A stretch of 44,644 nucleotides of DNA, taken from positions 1 to 44,644 of the forward strand of contig JAZRZA010000068.1 of the NCBI GenBank assembly GCA_045601045.1, in the 5' to 3' direction. A program made the translations under genes and the position numbers. Source of the stretch: UBA1181 sp045601045 (GTDB lineage Bacteria; Bacteroidota; Bacteroidia; Bacteroidales; Paludibacteraceae). Below the pieces are notes generated by a model. The model saw only the letters and a list, made by a program, of their open reading frames with translations, was not told the DNA's origin and did not search any database. Within the stretch, counting starts at the first letter, position 1. The number at the start of each line of letters is the position of its first letter. Of this stretch, positions 8,347-17,598 are shown piece after piece.

Positions 8347-9432
8347 TCACTTGATGATCACACCGCCTCCTACAACCTTTCCTTCTTGATATAGCACGAC
8401 AGATTGTCCGGGCGTGACACCCCAAACAGGGGTATCAAAGGTGACCTTCAGTTTCACCCCATCCGTCTCCACGGTAGCGGGAGTGGCTTCACTTCTATAA
8501 CGGATACGCGCCTCTACGCGTGGATTCGCTTGCAACTGCGCCACATCCACAAATTGACAGTCACGAGCCTTGAGGGAAGAGCAGAGCAAATCGTCTCGTT
8601 CGCCCAACTTCACAATGTTCTTCTTCGCATTGATACCAGCCACATAGCGAGGTTCGCCGAAAGCCACTTTCAAGCCTTTTCGTTGTCCGATGGTATAATT
8701 TTGGAAGCCTTCATGTTTTCCGATTTTACGACCTTGCATATCCACAAATTCACCAGGCACGCATTTTTGGTCAAAATCAGGAACATTCTCCTTAAGGAAG
8801 GTACGATAATCATCATTCGGAACAAAGCATATCTCCTGACTCTCGCTCTTGGTAGAGAGTTTTTCGTAGCCACGCTCCTTCGCCATGGCACGCACCTGTA
8901 ATTTCGTATAATCACCCAACGGGAAAAGCGTGCGTTTCAGAAAAGCCTCCTTGATGCGCCATAGGAAATAAGTCTGGTCCTTCAAGGTATCCGCGGCATT
9001 GCTCAAATAGTGATGGGTTCCCTCCGACACGACGCGCGCGTAATGACCAGTGGCGATATAGTCGCAACCCAACTCATCAGCTACCTCCATCAGTTTGCCC
9101 CACTTGATCGTAGCGTTACAAAGCACGCAAGGATTGGGGGTAAATCCATTCATGTATTGGTCTATAAAATCTTGAATGACCGATTCACGGAATTTCTCAC
9201 GAAAATCAATGATATGGTGTTCGAATCCCAAACGTTCGGCCATGTGTTTAGCCTCCATGATGGCATCAATGGTGCAACAGCCCTTCTCTTTGGCGATGCA
9301 ACTCTCCTTCATGCTATCCCACGTACGATAAGTGACACCCACTAACTCATACCCTTGCTCCTGTAACAACACGGCCGACATCGTACTATCAATGCCTCCG
9401 CTCATAGCCATTAAAACCTTCCCTTTTGACAT
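8347..9432 (-). CDS. mnmA: tRNA-specific 2-thiouridylase MnmA
   Basis: A 361-residue enzyme that thiolates U34 in the wobble position of Lys, Glu and Gln tRNAs. It has the PP-loop SGGIDS (residues 11-16), the catalytic Cys in NPCVLCN (C102 or C105), ATGHYAR near 127-133, and the second catalytic Cys at 202 in SESQEICFVP. A Cys-rich insertion (ESCIAKEKGCC, about 43-53) follows the first strand and matches the Bacteroidetes version, in which several mnmA paralogues can coexist; no other copy is in this window. It converges on mltD. Confidence 0.95.
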   Translation of the reverse strand: MSKGKVLMAMSGGIDSTMSAVLLQEQGYELVGVTYRTWDSMKESCIAKEKGCCTIDAIMEAKHMAERLGFEHHIIDFREKFRESVIQDFIDQYMNGFTPNPCVLCNATIKWGKLMEVADELGCDYIATGHYARVVSEGTHHYLSNAADTLKDQTYFLWRIKEAFLKRTLFPLGDYTKLQVRAMAKERGYEKLSTKSESQEICFVPNDDYRTFLKENVPDFDQKCVPGEFVDMQGRKIGKHEGFQNYTIGQRKGLKVAFGEPRYVAGINAKKNIVKLGERDDLLCSSLKARDCQFVDVAQLQANPRVEARIRYRSEATPATVETDGVKLKVTFDTPVWGVTPGQSVVLYQEGKVVGGGVIIK

Positions 9433-9467
9433 AACTATAGGCGAATTATTTATTTACAAATAACCTA

Positions 9468-9475
9468 CAAATATA
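9468..9475 (-). promoter_or_regulatory. -7 element for mnmA
   Basis: On the minus strand TATATTTG matches TAnnTTTG exactly, about 36 bases before the mnmA start. A TTG lies 23 bases further upstream, at the long end of accepted spacing. Confidence 0.55.
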
Positions 9476-9553
9476 GGAATTTTTGGAGAGAGAGATGTCA
9501 ATAATATGAGAGAGGTGAATGATTACATCCACAAATGTTTTGAGATAAACATT

Positions 9554-9583
9554 TTGAGGAACAACCGACTTGTCCTATCTTTG
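9554..9583 (+). promoter_or_regulatory. Bacteroidetes-type promoter for the 9630 gene
   Basis: TTG 9554-9556, 19 bases, TATCTTTG 9576-9583: a full -33/-7 match, 46 bases before the ATG at 9630. Confidence 0.75.
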
Positions 9584-9629
9584 TCGTCGGATACGATATT
9601 TCTTTGTTTAATACTAAATATTTATCACG

Positions 9630-10355
9630 ATGAGAAAAGTATTATTATGGGTTGCTTTTATGGCGGGATGCCTATTCAACACTTTCAACGCCACGGCGCA
9701 ATCCGACCACAAACTATCATTGGGCGTCGGAGAGTTAAGCCACGCCTATCTTCATCAGTTCATTCAGAATTTCTCCATGGTTGATTGGGAATATCCAGGA
9801 GATAATGAGCATGGTACATATAGATATCAAGATAGATTTTTGACCTCATTTCCCATCACCGCGAATCTTCATTATGAGTGTACCATAGGTGACCATTTCG
9901 GATTGGGTATCTGTTTCGGATACGATTACATGAGAATGCACCACGACACAGATGTGTGGACATCCACTGGAGATGAGATCAACCACTACGGAGAAACCAA
10001 TACTATCTGGGAAACCCACAGCGAATTCGGAAAGATTTATCGTCACATCTTCAATATAATGCCGGAGGCAACCATTTACTGGTTCAAGAAGAGACACGTC
10101 GCCATGTATAGCCAACTGGCAGCCGGTATCCGACTCAATGTCGAGAAGGAGATTAACGAATCGCCATACGCAAGTGAAACAAACACCCTCGCGGAGCATC
10201 ATTTCACTTGCCATGTTTCTGCTGTCGGTGTGGAGTTCGGAGGAAGATCTTGGCGTGGATTCGCACAGATAGGCTACGGTGCGCAGGGCATCACCCAACT
10301 GGGTGTAAAACACAACTTCCAAGGCATCTCAAAGAGCGAAAAGGAAGAGGAGTAA
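9630..10355 (+). CDS. Putative outer-membrane beta-barrel protein, family not recognised
   Basis: A 241-residue exported protein. It has a clear signal peptide (MRKVLLWVAFMAGCLFNTF, then NATAQS) and then alternating polar/aromatic strands such as FPITANLHYECTIGDHFGLG, HVAMYSQLAAGIRLNV and SWRGFAQIGYGAQGITQLG, as in small outer-membrane barrels. The last strand (LGVKHNFQG) is followed by a charged tail ending EKEEE, so the usual C-terminal aromatic residue is absent. No motif reveals a substrate. It is monocistronic, with its own promoter and terminator. A frame opening at 9506 is an out-of-frame artefact. Confidence 0.65.
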   Translation: MRKVLLWVAFMAGCLFNTFNATAQSDHKLSLGVGELSHAYLHQFIQNFSMVDWEYPGDNEHGTYRYQDRFLTSFPITANLHYECTIGDHFGLGICFGYDYMRMHHDTDVWTSTGDEINHYGETNTIWETHSEFGKIYRHIFNIMPEATIYWFKKRHVAMYSQLAAGIRLNVEKEINESPYASETNTLAEHHFTCHVSAVGVEFGGRSWRGFAQIGYGAQGITQLGVKHNFQGISKSEKEEE

Positions 10356-10377
10356 CCTAAAATTCCACTATACGTTT

Positions 10378-10418
10378 AACATCACCTCACTTCATAGAAG
10401 CGGGGTGATGTTTTTTTT
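10378..10418 (+). terminator. Rho-independent terminator
   Basis: AACATCACC pairs with GGTGATGTT across a loop of about 18 bases, followed by a run of eight T. It ends the 9630 transcript. Confidence 0.8.
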
Positions 10419-10581
10419 CGCAATCTGAGCATTGTGGAAAAAATCGCACCCAAAAAAGTCAACAATCAATGTTTTACTATATAATACACTTTTCGCGGTG
10501 TCGATCAAATTTGTTTCAAATTAAATTTAAACAATTCTCTAAAAAATCACAAAAAAGCATATATAAATTCACATATTTTTT

Positions 10582-10589
10582 TATCTTTG
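10582..10589 (+). promoter_or_regulatory. -7 element for the small lipoprotein gene
   Basis: TATCTTTG, an exact TAnnTTTG match in a very AT-rich stretch (10440-10600). It leaves a leader of about 58 bases before the ATG at 10655. No clear -33 TTG is visible. The rest of 10419-10654 contains no credible gene. Confidence 0.6.
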
Positions 10590-10654
10590 CAAATAGAAAG
10601 ATTAAACAACGCGCGAAAGTTCAGTAAACAGTTAATTTATAAACATCAAAAAAA

Positions 10655-11017
10655 ATGAAGAAAGTTTTATTCATCAGTGCTGCTGTATTGGCACTATTGG
10701 CTTCTTCTTGCAAGAAGGAAGCGAAGGTTGAAACTCCAGCCGAGCCACAAGTAGAGGCTCAAGTTGAGAACGTAGCTGAGGAGGTTGCAGCAAAAGTTGA
10801 GAGCGCAGCTTCTCAAGAGATCAATGCCGCTTTGTCTGCTATCAAGGTTGCTGCCGAGGCTGCTACAAAGGAGGACGTTGCTTCTCTAGTTGCTAAGCTT
10901 ACTGAGATCAAGGCTCAATTCGAGAGCAAGGCTGCTGAGATGAGCGAGGACGAGCAAGCTGCTATCAAGGCTGCTTTCAACGAGATCGCTGACCTTGTTA
11001 AGTCTAAGAACAACTAA
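10655..11017 (+). CDS. Small Ala/Glu/Lys-rich lipoprotein
   Basis: A 120-residue protein. A lipoprotein signal (MKKVLFISAAVLALLASSC, lipid-bearing Cys at residue 19) is followed by a Lys/Glu/Val/Ala-only sequence predicted to be helical or coiled-coil (EVAAKVESAASQEINAALSA and so on), with no aromatic residue except Phe near the end. Codon choice is strongly restricted (GCT, GAG, AAG, CTT), unlike the flanking genes, which suggests high expression. In composition and size it recalls Lpp-like periplasmic helical lipoproteins or apolipoprotein-like stress proteins, but no specific family is recognised. A strong hairpin separates it from the SH3 gene downstream. Confidence 0.75.
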   Translation: MKKVLFISAAVLALLASSCKKEAKVETPAEPQVEAQVENVAEEVAAKVESAASQEINAALSAIKVAAEAATKEDVASLVAKLTEIKAQFESKAAEMSEDEQAAIKAAFNEIADLVKSKNN

Positions 11018-11037
11018 TCAGTAGATTGGTTTTTAAG

Positions 11038-11077
11038 GAGAACATTGGAGACTTCTCCAGTGTTCTCTCATTTTTTA
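11038..11077 (+). terminator. Strong hairpin with T-run between lipoprotein and SH3 genes
   Basis: GAGAACATTGGA (11038-11049) pairs with TCCAGTGTTCTC, with one mismatch, around a very short loop, followed by TCATTTTTT. It acts as a terminator or a partial terminator/3' stabiliser, since the next start codon is only about 20 bases further on. Confidence 0.8.
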
Positions 11078-11097
11078 ACAAAAAAAATCTTTGAATC

Positions 11098-11328
11098 ATG
11101 GCAATTTATATCGTAACAACAAAGTCATCTAACTTGAACGTTAGAAAGGAGCCTAACACTAACTGCGAGGTTGTAGGAAAGCTTGCAAAGGGAACTGAGG
11201 TTGAGGTATCAAGTATAAATGATGGTTGGGCTACTCTTAGCTTCAATGGCCAAACAGCATACGCATCTGCTGATTACCTAACACTCAAGGAGGTATCTAA
11301 CGCAGACATTGATGCGCTAAAATTCTAA
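11098..11328 (+). CDS. Stand-alone bacterial SH3 domain protein
   Basis: A 76-residue protein that is essentially one SH3b domain: SNLNVRKEPNTNCEVVGKLAKGTEVEV (the LNVR-x-P and G-x-L-x-KG-T signatures), then NDGWATLSFNGQTAYASADYL. No signal peptide or membrane segment is present, which is unusual because SH3b domains normally bind cell-wall peptides outside the cytoplasm. The start at 11098 fits the first beta strand. The only upstream signal is the hairpin after the lipoprotein gene, so readthrough from the 10582 promoter is the simplest source of its transcript. It ends at a strong terminator. The ligand is unknown. Confidence 0.8.
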   Translation: MAIYIVTTKSSNLNVRKEPNTNCEVVGKLAKGTEVEVSSINDGWATLSFNGQTAYASADYLTLKEVSNADIDALKF

Positions 11329-11353
11329 TCTCTGAATAAAGATTAAAAATCAT

Positions 11354-11388
11354 AAACACTTGCCGCACGCGCGACAAGTGTTTTTTTT
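11354..11388 (+). terminator. Rho-independent terminator
   Basis: AACACTTG pairs perfectly with CAAGTGTT across a 12-base loop, followed by eight T. It ends the lipoprotein/SH3 unit. Confidence 0.88.
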
Positions 11389-11540
11389 GCCACAAACCAA
11401 TACTACCGAACCGTTTGCTATAACGTTACCACATCACACATGTACCGCAATCCCGAGAGTCTATGGCGACACGGGAAGGCATCCACTAAAAAAAACAGAA
11501 CAGAATCTCGTAAAAAAAATCTGCAACTCACTATTTTTTA

Positions 11541-11548
11541 TATATTTG
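11541..11548 (+). promoter_or_regulatory. -7 element for the hybrid two-component regulator
   Basis: TATATTTG matches TAnnTTTG, 21 bases before the ATG at 11570. No -33 TTG at the standard distance. Confidence 0.5.
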
Positions 11549-11569
11549 CATGATACATTTTTGCGCGGC

Positions 11570-14500
11570 ATGAAAGACACAACACACAATTATTGCGTAA
11601 TAACATCTCTAAGAGTATGGATAATAGCATCCTTACTTGCCCTTCCGTGCCTATCTTTATCGGCGCAGGAATATGGTCGTTTTGACCATTTCAGCACCAA
11701 CGACGGACTCATTTCCGACAAGGTTTACAGCATGGCCTGTGATACCAATGGTTTCATCTGGATGGCCACGGACTTCGGATTTGACCGTTTTGACGGAAAA
11801 GAATTCAAGCACTACAACAGAATAGAATACCCATCACTCCGCAGAGAGGATGTGCTCATTACCCATATTGGGGACAACAACAACATCTACATCGGTGGTT
11901 ATTATGGTCTAATGGCGGAATACGACCAGAAGAGGGACTCTCTAATCGATAAAATGCCCGCCATCTACGACACGCTCCAAAAATACGAGGAGACAGAGGG
12001 ATTCTACGAAGCGGCCGATGGTAGACGATTCGCGTTGACCACAAGCGGCATTTTCCTTTACGACCCTGTCACACAGACATTCGGCAGCGACAACGAAATC
12101 TACAAAAACACCAAGGACATATATGCCAAGAGCATGTATATCGATAAATATGGAAGATATTGGATCGGCTCCATCGACAAATACTACATCCTCGACAAAA
12201 ACGCACGTTTAATCAAAGCGTGCGACCCGCCATCGGACGGTTGCGGATTCATCGCCAACATCATTCCCATCAACGATCACCAATTGTTGATCACCAACCA
12301 AACCAGAGAGATGTGGATATTCGACATCAAAGAGAATATCATCGAGGACCCCACCCTTTTCAAAGCACCTTTCGGCAACACCATTAAGGTTTTGAAGGAC
12401 ATAAACAACAGGTATTGGTTCGCGACAGACGGATACGGTTTGTGGTATACGGACGAAGCCATCTCCGCCAATGTGGAATTCCATAATATGCGGCCCTACA
12501 ACTCTTCGGGCGCTGAAATTCGGAAAATTTACAGCATGACCACCGACCCCAAAGGCAACCTGTGGATCGGCACAAGAAATTCAGGCATTTGGTGTTATCG
12601 GGGCAACGAGTTGACAGGACTCTCCTTCTCTAAAAATTATGGGTTCCCTAAGATCGCCTGCACAGGCGTGACGGAAGACAAAAACGGCAACATCGTAATC
12701 GGCTCGGACGGTACGGGAGTCTATTTCGTCTCTCCCGATTTCAGAAACATCCAATTGGTGGAACTGGAAAACAACAATGTCTGTTCGGTTTCCTCTTTGG
12801 CGAATGGGGACATTCTTGTCCCTACCTGGGGAGGGGGCACACTCATCATCAACGGAGAGAATTATAAGGTCCACTCGGAGAATTACCAAGGCATCACCCA
12901 AGCATGCCGCAGTTATTTCGGAGCGAACCGATACGGTAAAAACATCTACATCGGCTCCGCGGGTGACGGCCTTTACCAGAAGTTAGGAGACTCGCCTTGG
13001 CAAAAGATCACGCTCTCCAACGACACCATCGCGCAGAACAAATGGGTGTTCAAAGCAGTGGAGGATCCTTTCGGCAACGTTTGGGTGTTGACGACCACCC
13101 ATCTTTGGAAAATCAGCGAGGGGATATGTGAGAACATCAAGATGGAAATCTATTGCGACGACAGACATACTAGCGTCACATTGTCGGATGGAATATGCGA
13201 TAAATACGGCAATTTCATCGCCACAACCGATGCGGGTGTCATCCAAGTACGAGCAGGTAGTAAATACTGCGAATTATTGGACTACACACCAATATGCAGC
13301 TACCACAGCATCCAAGTGGATGACAACGGAATATTCTGGGCATCAGGCAACAATGGTATCACACGCATAGATATGGGCAACAAAACCTGCCAGATCTTAA
13401 CGGACAGTCGCAACAACATATCCTCCATGCGATACTTTGTCTATAGAAGTAGCTACAAAGACAGCAACGGAAAGATTCACTTCGGCACCAACGACGGTTT
13501 CGTCTCCCTGGACCCTGCCCATCTCACCATCGACACCACCATGTCCTTTATGGCTTTCTCCGACCTATACATCGGGAAACATAAGGTAAAAAGGGGAAGC
13601 GGTCCATTGGCGAAGCACAATTTGGGAGAGGGAGAACTCGTTCTCGCGTACAATCAGACCGATATCACCCTCCTCTACGACGCGGTCGACTACACCGAAT
13701 TCGACCCTATCCAATACCGATATAAACTCAACGGTCTGAAGGAGGAGTGGACCGAAATCATAGGCAAAAAAAGCATTCACTTCTCGCATATTCCAACAGG
13801 CAATTATACCCTGGTCATTGAGGCGTTCAGGAACAACAAAGATTGCCAGACCAAACAAATTGAATTGAAGATTAAAGTATTGCCACCATGGTGGGAATCT
13901 TTGTGGTTTAGGGTACTATTAGGAATTGGCGCTTTATTGCTGATCGGAGGTCTCATTTTATTACGTGTCCGCAGATTGATGGCTTCCAAAAAGGAACTGG
14001 AACAAAAGGTGAACGAACGCACCTCCGAATTGAAGGAAGCCCTCAACGACAAAGATCGCTTGATCTCCGTGGTGGCGCATGATTTGAAAAATCCGATGTT
14101 CGCCATTGTCGGCGCATTGGAGAACCTCACCAGCAGAGAGACCTCGCTGAACGAAGAAGAGAGACTTCGCATCACCCACGGGACATACGACTCCGCCAAA
14201 GCGCTTCAAAACGAGATGTTGAAGATCCTGGATTGGGCCCAATCGAAGAAGGAGGATATCAGTTGCCACCCGACAGATGTGGATGTACAACACATCGTCA
14301 TCAACGTATCCCTTTTGCTTGCCAACCTGATGGAGAAGAAAGGCATCCAACTCGTCAGAGAGAACAATGTCACCCATTTCGCCTATGCGGACCCTCGCAT
14401 GTTGGAAGCGGTCATCCGCAACCTCATCGGAAACGCCATCAAATTCACGCCATCGGGAGGTACCATCTCCATCTTGTCGTGGATGGACAATAAGAACATC

Positions 14501-15595
14501 AAGATCGCGGTCAAGGATACAGGCGTCGGCATGAACGAAGCGCAGATAGAGGCTCTCAAAAATGGAGAAGAGACAATTTCCCAAAAAGGCACCGACAACG
14601 AGAGCGGTACAGGATTGGGATACAAAATCTGCAAAAACTACATTCTCCGCAACAACGGATCCATGGATTTGGAGAGCAAGTTAGGCGAAGGAACCACCAT
14701 CACCATCACCCTACCCGCCTCCACCCGCAAGATCGAGATCAAGGAGGAGTTCAAGATCGACGATAGGAAAAAGGAGACCGACTACTCCATCCTCACCGGC
14801 AACACGGCACTCATCGTGGACGACAACCCGCTCATCTGCGACAATCTCAAGACATTGTTGGCCTCCTACCTCAATGTCATTGTAGCCAACAATGGTAAAG
14901 AGGCGCTCTCTTTGGCGGAACAACACATGCCGGACATCATCCTCAGCGACGTGGAGATGCCGATTATGAATGGTATCGAAATGAGCCGAGTCATCGACCA
15001 AACAGAGTCGATAGCGCACATTCCTTTGCTATTCCTATCCGCAAGAAACGAGGATTCCGACCGTCTGCTCGGACTGAAGAGCGGCGCCGTGGATTATATC
15101 CCTAAGCCATTCAGCCCGGAAGAGTTGCTGATCAAAGTCTGCAACATTCTCCTCAATAGGCAAAAGCAGCAGCAACACCTGTTAGATCAGATGATGAAAC
15201 AGGGGGCTTCATCCGAAAATGGCGCATCCGAGGCAACAGAAGAAGCGCAGGAAAAGAGGGATGAGAAGGTCAATCCATTCGTTAAGCAATTCCTTTCCGT
15301 CATAGAGAAACGTTACATGGAGAGCGACATCTCCGTGGAGGACATCGCCAAAGCGATGTTCCTCAGCAAGTCCACACTGACAAGACGAACCAATACCATC
15401 ATTGGCAAGACTCCATTGGAATTGCTCAACGAATACCGTTTGAACGAGGCGTTAAGGTTACTGAAAGAGGCTGACAGCGAAACCCAAATCAGCGACATCG
15501 CCTACAATGTGGGATTCAGTGATCCAGCTTATTTCAGCAGAAGATTCAGGGAATACTTCGGATATAAACCGTCTCAGGTAATCAATAAAAGTTAA
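11570..15595 (+). CDS. Hybrid two-component system regulator (sensor kinase-response regulator-AraC)
   Basis: A 1341-residue one-protein signalling system. The ATG at 11570 is chosen because it opens a signal sequence (RVWIIASLLALPCLSLSAQE); the open frame upstream is unrelated. Order: periplasmic two-bladed propeller repeats (FSTNDGLISDKVYSMACD, GFIWMATDFGFDRFDG, GNLWIGTRNSGIWCY), a Y_Y_Y domain, one membrane helix (about 780-800), then HisKA with His837 in VVAHDLKNP. A HATPase follows (NLIGNAIKFTP near 951, DTGVGMNE, GTGLGYKICK), then a receiver with acidic pair DD near 1084 and phospho-acceptor Asp1127 (LSDVEMP), and an AraC helix-turn-helix (about 1240-1341). All catalytic residues are present. 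Such regulators usually sense oligosaccharides and control adjacent susCD loci; none is adjacent here. Confidence 0.95.
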   Translation: MKDTTHNYCVITSLRVWIIASLLALPCLSLSAQEYGRFDHFSTNDGLISDKVYSMACDTNGFIWMATDFGFDRFDGKEFKHYNRIEYPSLRREDVLITHIGDNNNIYIGGYYGLMAEYDQKRDSLIDKMPAIYDTLQKYEETEGFYEAADGRRFALTTSGIFLYDPVTQTFGSDNEIYKNTKDIYAKSMYIDKYGRYWIGSIDKYYILDKNARLIKACDPPSDGCGFIANIIPINDHQLLITNQTREMWIFDIKENIIEDPTLFKAPFGNTIKVLKDINNRYWFATDGYGLWYTDEAISANVEFHNMRPYNSSGAEIRKIYSMTTDPKGNLWIGTRNSGIWCYRGNELTGLSFSKNYGFPKIACTGVTEDKNGNIVIGSDGTGVYFVSPDFRNIQLVELENNNVCSVSSLANGDILVPTWGGGTLIINGENYKVHSENYQGITQACRSYFGANRYGKNIYIGSAGDGLYQKLGDSPWQKITLSNDTIAQNKWVFKAVEDPFGNVWVLTTTHLWKISEGICENIKMEIYCDDRHTSVTLSDGICDKYGNFIATTDAGVIQVRAGSKYCELLDYTPICSYHSIQVDDNGIFWASGNNGITRIDMGNKTCQILTDSRNNISSMRYFVYRSSYKDSNGKIHFGTNDGFVSLDPAHLTIDTTMSFMAFSDLYIGKHKVKRGSGPLAKHNLGEGELVLAYNQTDITLLYDAVDYTEFDPIQYRYKLNGLKEEWTEIIGKKSIHFSHIPTGNYTLVIEAFRNNKDCQTKQIELKIKVLPPWWESLWFRVLLGIGALLLIGGLILLRVRRLMASKKELEQKVNERTSELKEALNDKDRLISVVAHDLKNPMFAIVGALENLTSRETSLNEEERLRITHGTYDSAKALQNEMLKILDWAQSKKEDISCHPTDVDVQHIVINVSLLLANLMEKKGIQLVRENNVTHFAYADPRMLEAVIRNLIGNAIKFTPSGGTISILSWMDNKNIKIAVKDTGVGMNEAQIEALKNGEETISQKGTDNESGTGLGYKICKNYILRNNGSMDLESKLGEGTTITITLPASTRKIEIKEEFKIDDRKKETDYSILTGNTALIVDDNPLICDNLKTLLASYLNVIVANNGKEALSLAEQHMPDIILSDVEMPIMNGIEMSRVIDQTESIAHIPLLFLSARNEDSDRLLGLKSGAVDYIPKPFSPEELLIKVCNILLNRQKQQQHLLDQMMKQGASSENGASEATEEAQEKRDEKVNPFVKQFLSVIEKRYMESDISVEDIAKAMFLSKSTLTRRTNTIIGKTPLELLNEYRLNEALRLLKEADSETQISDIAYNVGFSDPAYFSRRFREYFGYKPSQVINKS

Positions 15596-15609
15596 GAAGT
15601 TAGCAGCTA

Positions 15610-16332
15610 ATGGCGAATTTAATCATAGATCAAGGGAATTCATCTTGCAAAATAGACCTATTCGAAGGAGGTCAATCCATTTTCCACCAAAGAGTTGAGC
15701 GACTCACCACGGATTTTTTAGCGCAATTCATGACTGAACACGTTTGGGAAGAGGCTATTCTCTCCTCCGTGATCGGCGAGGACGAAGCTTTGGACCAATG
15801 GCTAACGAAACACGCCAAGCGCTACATCCGTTTAAGCTCGGAGACACGACTCCCTATCGGAAATCTTTACAAAACGCCCAAGACCCTTGGCAAAGACCGA
15901 ATTGCGGTCTGCGTAGGAGCCAACTATCTGCAGCCAAACAAAAACCTACTGGTAATAGATGCTGGCACCGCCATCACCTACGACATCGTCAATTCTAACA
16001 ACGATTACGTGGGAGGCAATATCTCCTTGGGCATCGACATGAGATTTAAGGCATTGAACCATTTCACGCAAAAATTGCCATTGGTCACGCAAGAAGAGAG
16101 GGTTCCTCTCACCGGAATGGAGACGCATGAGGCTATTTTATCCGGTGTGACGAATGGGTTAGCCTTCGAAATTGATGGCTTTATCAACTCATACAAAGCC
16201 AATTACCCTGAACTTTTAGTGTTTTTAACAGGTGGGAACGCAAAATATTTTGAAAAAAGGATAAAAAATAGCACCTTTGTAGTTCAAAATTTATTGTCAA
16301 TCGGGCTTAACCGAATTCTTACATTCAGATGA
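15610..16332 (+). CDS. coaX: Type III pantothenate kinase
   Basis: A 240-residue ASKHA-fold kinase catalysing the first step of coenzyme A synthesis. The phosphate-binding loop IIDQGNSSCKIDLF lies at the N-terminus (Asp7). Further motifs are LGKDRIAVCVGA (pantothenate pocket), VIDAGTAITYDIV (about 115-127) and YVGGNISLGIDMR. The protein ends LSIGLNRIL. Length is normal. It starts 14 bases after the hybrid regulator stop and overlaps the next gene by 4 bases (ATGA), indicating translational coupling with the envelope genes that follow. Confidence 0.95.
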   Translation: MANLIIDQGNSSCKIDLFEGGQSIFHQRVERLTTDFLAQFMTEHVWEEAILSSVIGEDEALDQWLTKHAKRYIRLSSETRLPIGNLYKTPKTLGKDRIAVCVGANYLQPNKNLLVIDAGTAITYDIVNSNNDYVGGNISLGIDMRFKALNHFTQKLPLVTQEERVPLTGMETHEAILSGVTNGLAFEIDGFINSYKANYPELLVFLTGGNAKYFEKRIKNSTFVVQNLLSIGLNRILTFR

Positions 16333-17576
16333 TTAAGAGAATTGCTTTTATAGGATCACTCATCGTAGGACTTTGCTGGAATGCGGCAGCGCAAAACAGT
16401 TCAAGTTCTCCATATACACGAAACGGTTTCGGAAACATGAACGAAGTCGGATACGGACAAAGCACCTCTATGGGTGGATTATCCGTAGGTCTTCGCTCCT
16501 CCCGCTTCACCAATCCAGGCAACCCCGCATCATACACAGCAATAGATTCGCTCAATTTCAGAATTGAAGCAGGAGCGAGTTTTATGGTCAGCAAAATATC
16601 GGACAGCGAGCAAAGCGACCGATTGTTGGATGGTAACTTCGACTATTTGGCCGTACACTTTCCTATCAAGAAATGGATTGCTTTAAGTTTGGGTATCCGT
16701 CCTTACTCCATCGTAGGATACAACACATCCTTCAAGACGGAAGAGGTGACAAACATGGTAAGCGACACGCTGACCACCCAATACAATTACACTGGCAAAG
16801 GAGGTATTAACCAACTCTATTTAGGTCTAGGTTTCCGTCCCGCCAAACCGATTTCATTCGGAGCGAACCTACTCTTCCATTTCGGAACCATCGAAAACAA
16901 CAGCGCGACTACGTTTAACAAGGATTATATCTACAGAACCTTGCAAACGCAAGAAATCAGGGTAAGAGACTTTTGTGCTAATTTCGGTATCCAAGGCTCC
17001 ATTCCGACCAAGAAGAACCAATACCTCACCATCGGCGCGACCTATCAACTCAAATCCGAATTAAAGGCTGAGGCATCCAAGACCATCATCACATCAGACA
17101 CCACAGTGTTAAATTTTGATAATAAATTCGACACCCCACATAGTTTTGGCATAGGATTTGTATACCAATTTAATACAAGGGTACTCGCAGGATTTGACTT
17201 TAAAAGGACACTTTGGTCAGGCATCAGATTCTTCGACGAGAAACCTTTCGAGGATGTGACAAGTTTGGTCTGGGGATTTCAATACAATCCTGACATGATG
17301 TCAAGAAAGTATTACCAGAGAATGTACTATCGTTGCGGATTGAACGTTAGCAAAACATACTACAAAGTAAACGAGGAAAGACTCAATAAATTAGCGATTA
17401 CGGCGGGACTAGGATTCCCCCTCAAAAAAGGGTCGGACCCTACCGTTATCAACGTAGGTTTCGAGTATGGTCAAAACGGAAAAACCGGCAACGGCTTGAT
17501 GAAGGAACAATACTTCAAAGGAACAATCAACGCTACGATCAACGAGCATTGGTTCGCAAAACGGAAATTAGATTAA
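16329..17576 (+). CDS. Putative outer-membrane barrel protein of the coaX-lptC cluster
   Basis: A 415-residue exported protein. Its signal peptide (MIKRIAFIGSLIVGLCWNAAAQ) is followed by SSSSPYTRNGFGNMNEVGYGQSTSMGGLSVGLRS and FTNPGNPASYTAIDSL, a beginning resembling FadL/PorV-like outer-membrane proteins. Amphipathic strands follow (WIALSLGIRPYSIVGYN, QLYLGLGFRPAKPISFGANLLFHFG, RVLAGFDFKRTLW, PTVINVGFEYGQNG). The C-terminus is basic rather than ending in an aromatic residue. The same gene order (coaX, barrel, TPR, LptC, foldase) recurs in Bacteroidales, which points to a role in envelope assembly. Substrate is unknown. Confidence 0.72.
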   Translation: MIKRIAFIGSLIVGLCWNAAAQNSSSSPYTRNGFGNMNEVGYGQSTSMGGLSVGLRSSRFTNPGNPASYTAIDSLNFRIEAGASFMVSKISDSEQSDRLLDGNFDYLAVHFPIKKWIALSLGIRPYSIVGYNTSFKTEEVTNMVSDTLTTQYNYTGKGGINQLYLGLGFRPAKPISFGANLLFHFGTIENNSATTFNKDYIYRTLQTQEIRVRDFCANFGIQGSIPTKKNQYLTIGATYQLKSELKAEASKTIITSDTTVLNFDNKFDTPHSFGIGFVYQFNTRVLAGFDFKRTLWSGIRFFDEKPFEDVTSLVWGFQYNPDMMSRKYYQRMYYRCGLNVSKTYYKVNEERLNKLAITAGLGFPLKKGSDPTVINVGFEYGQNGKTGNGLMKEQYFKGTINATINEHWFAKRKLD

Positions 17577-17598
17577 AAACAATTAAAACTTCTGAGAT

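Noticed and set aside
11360..11569. 70-residue N-terminal extension of the hybrid regulator
   Set aside because: It reads through the preceding terminator and has no homologous features. The signal peptide begins at the ATG at 11570.
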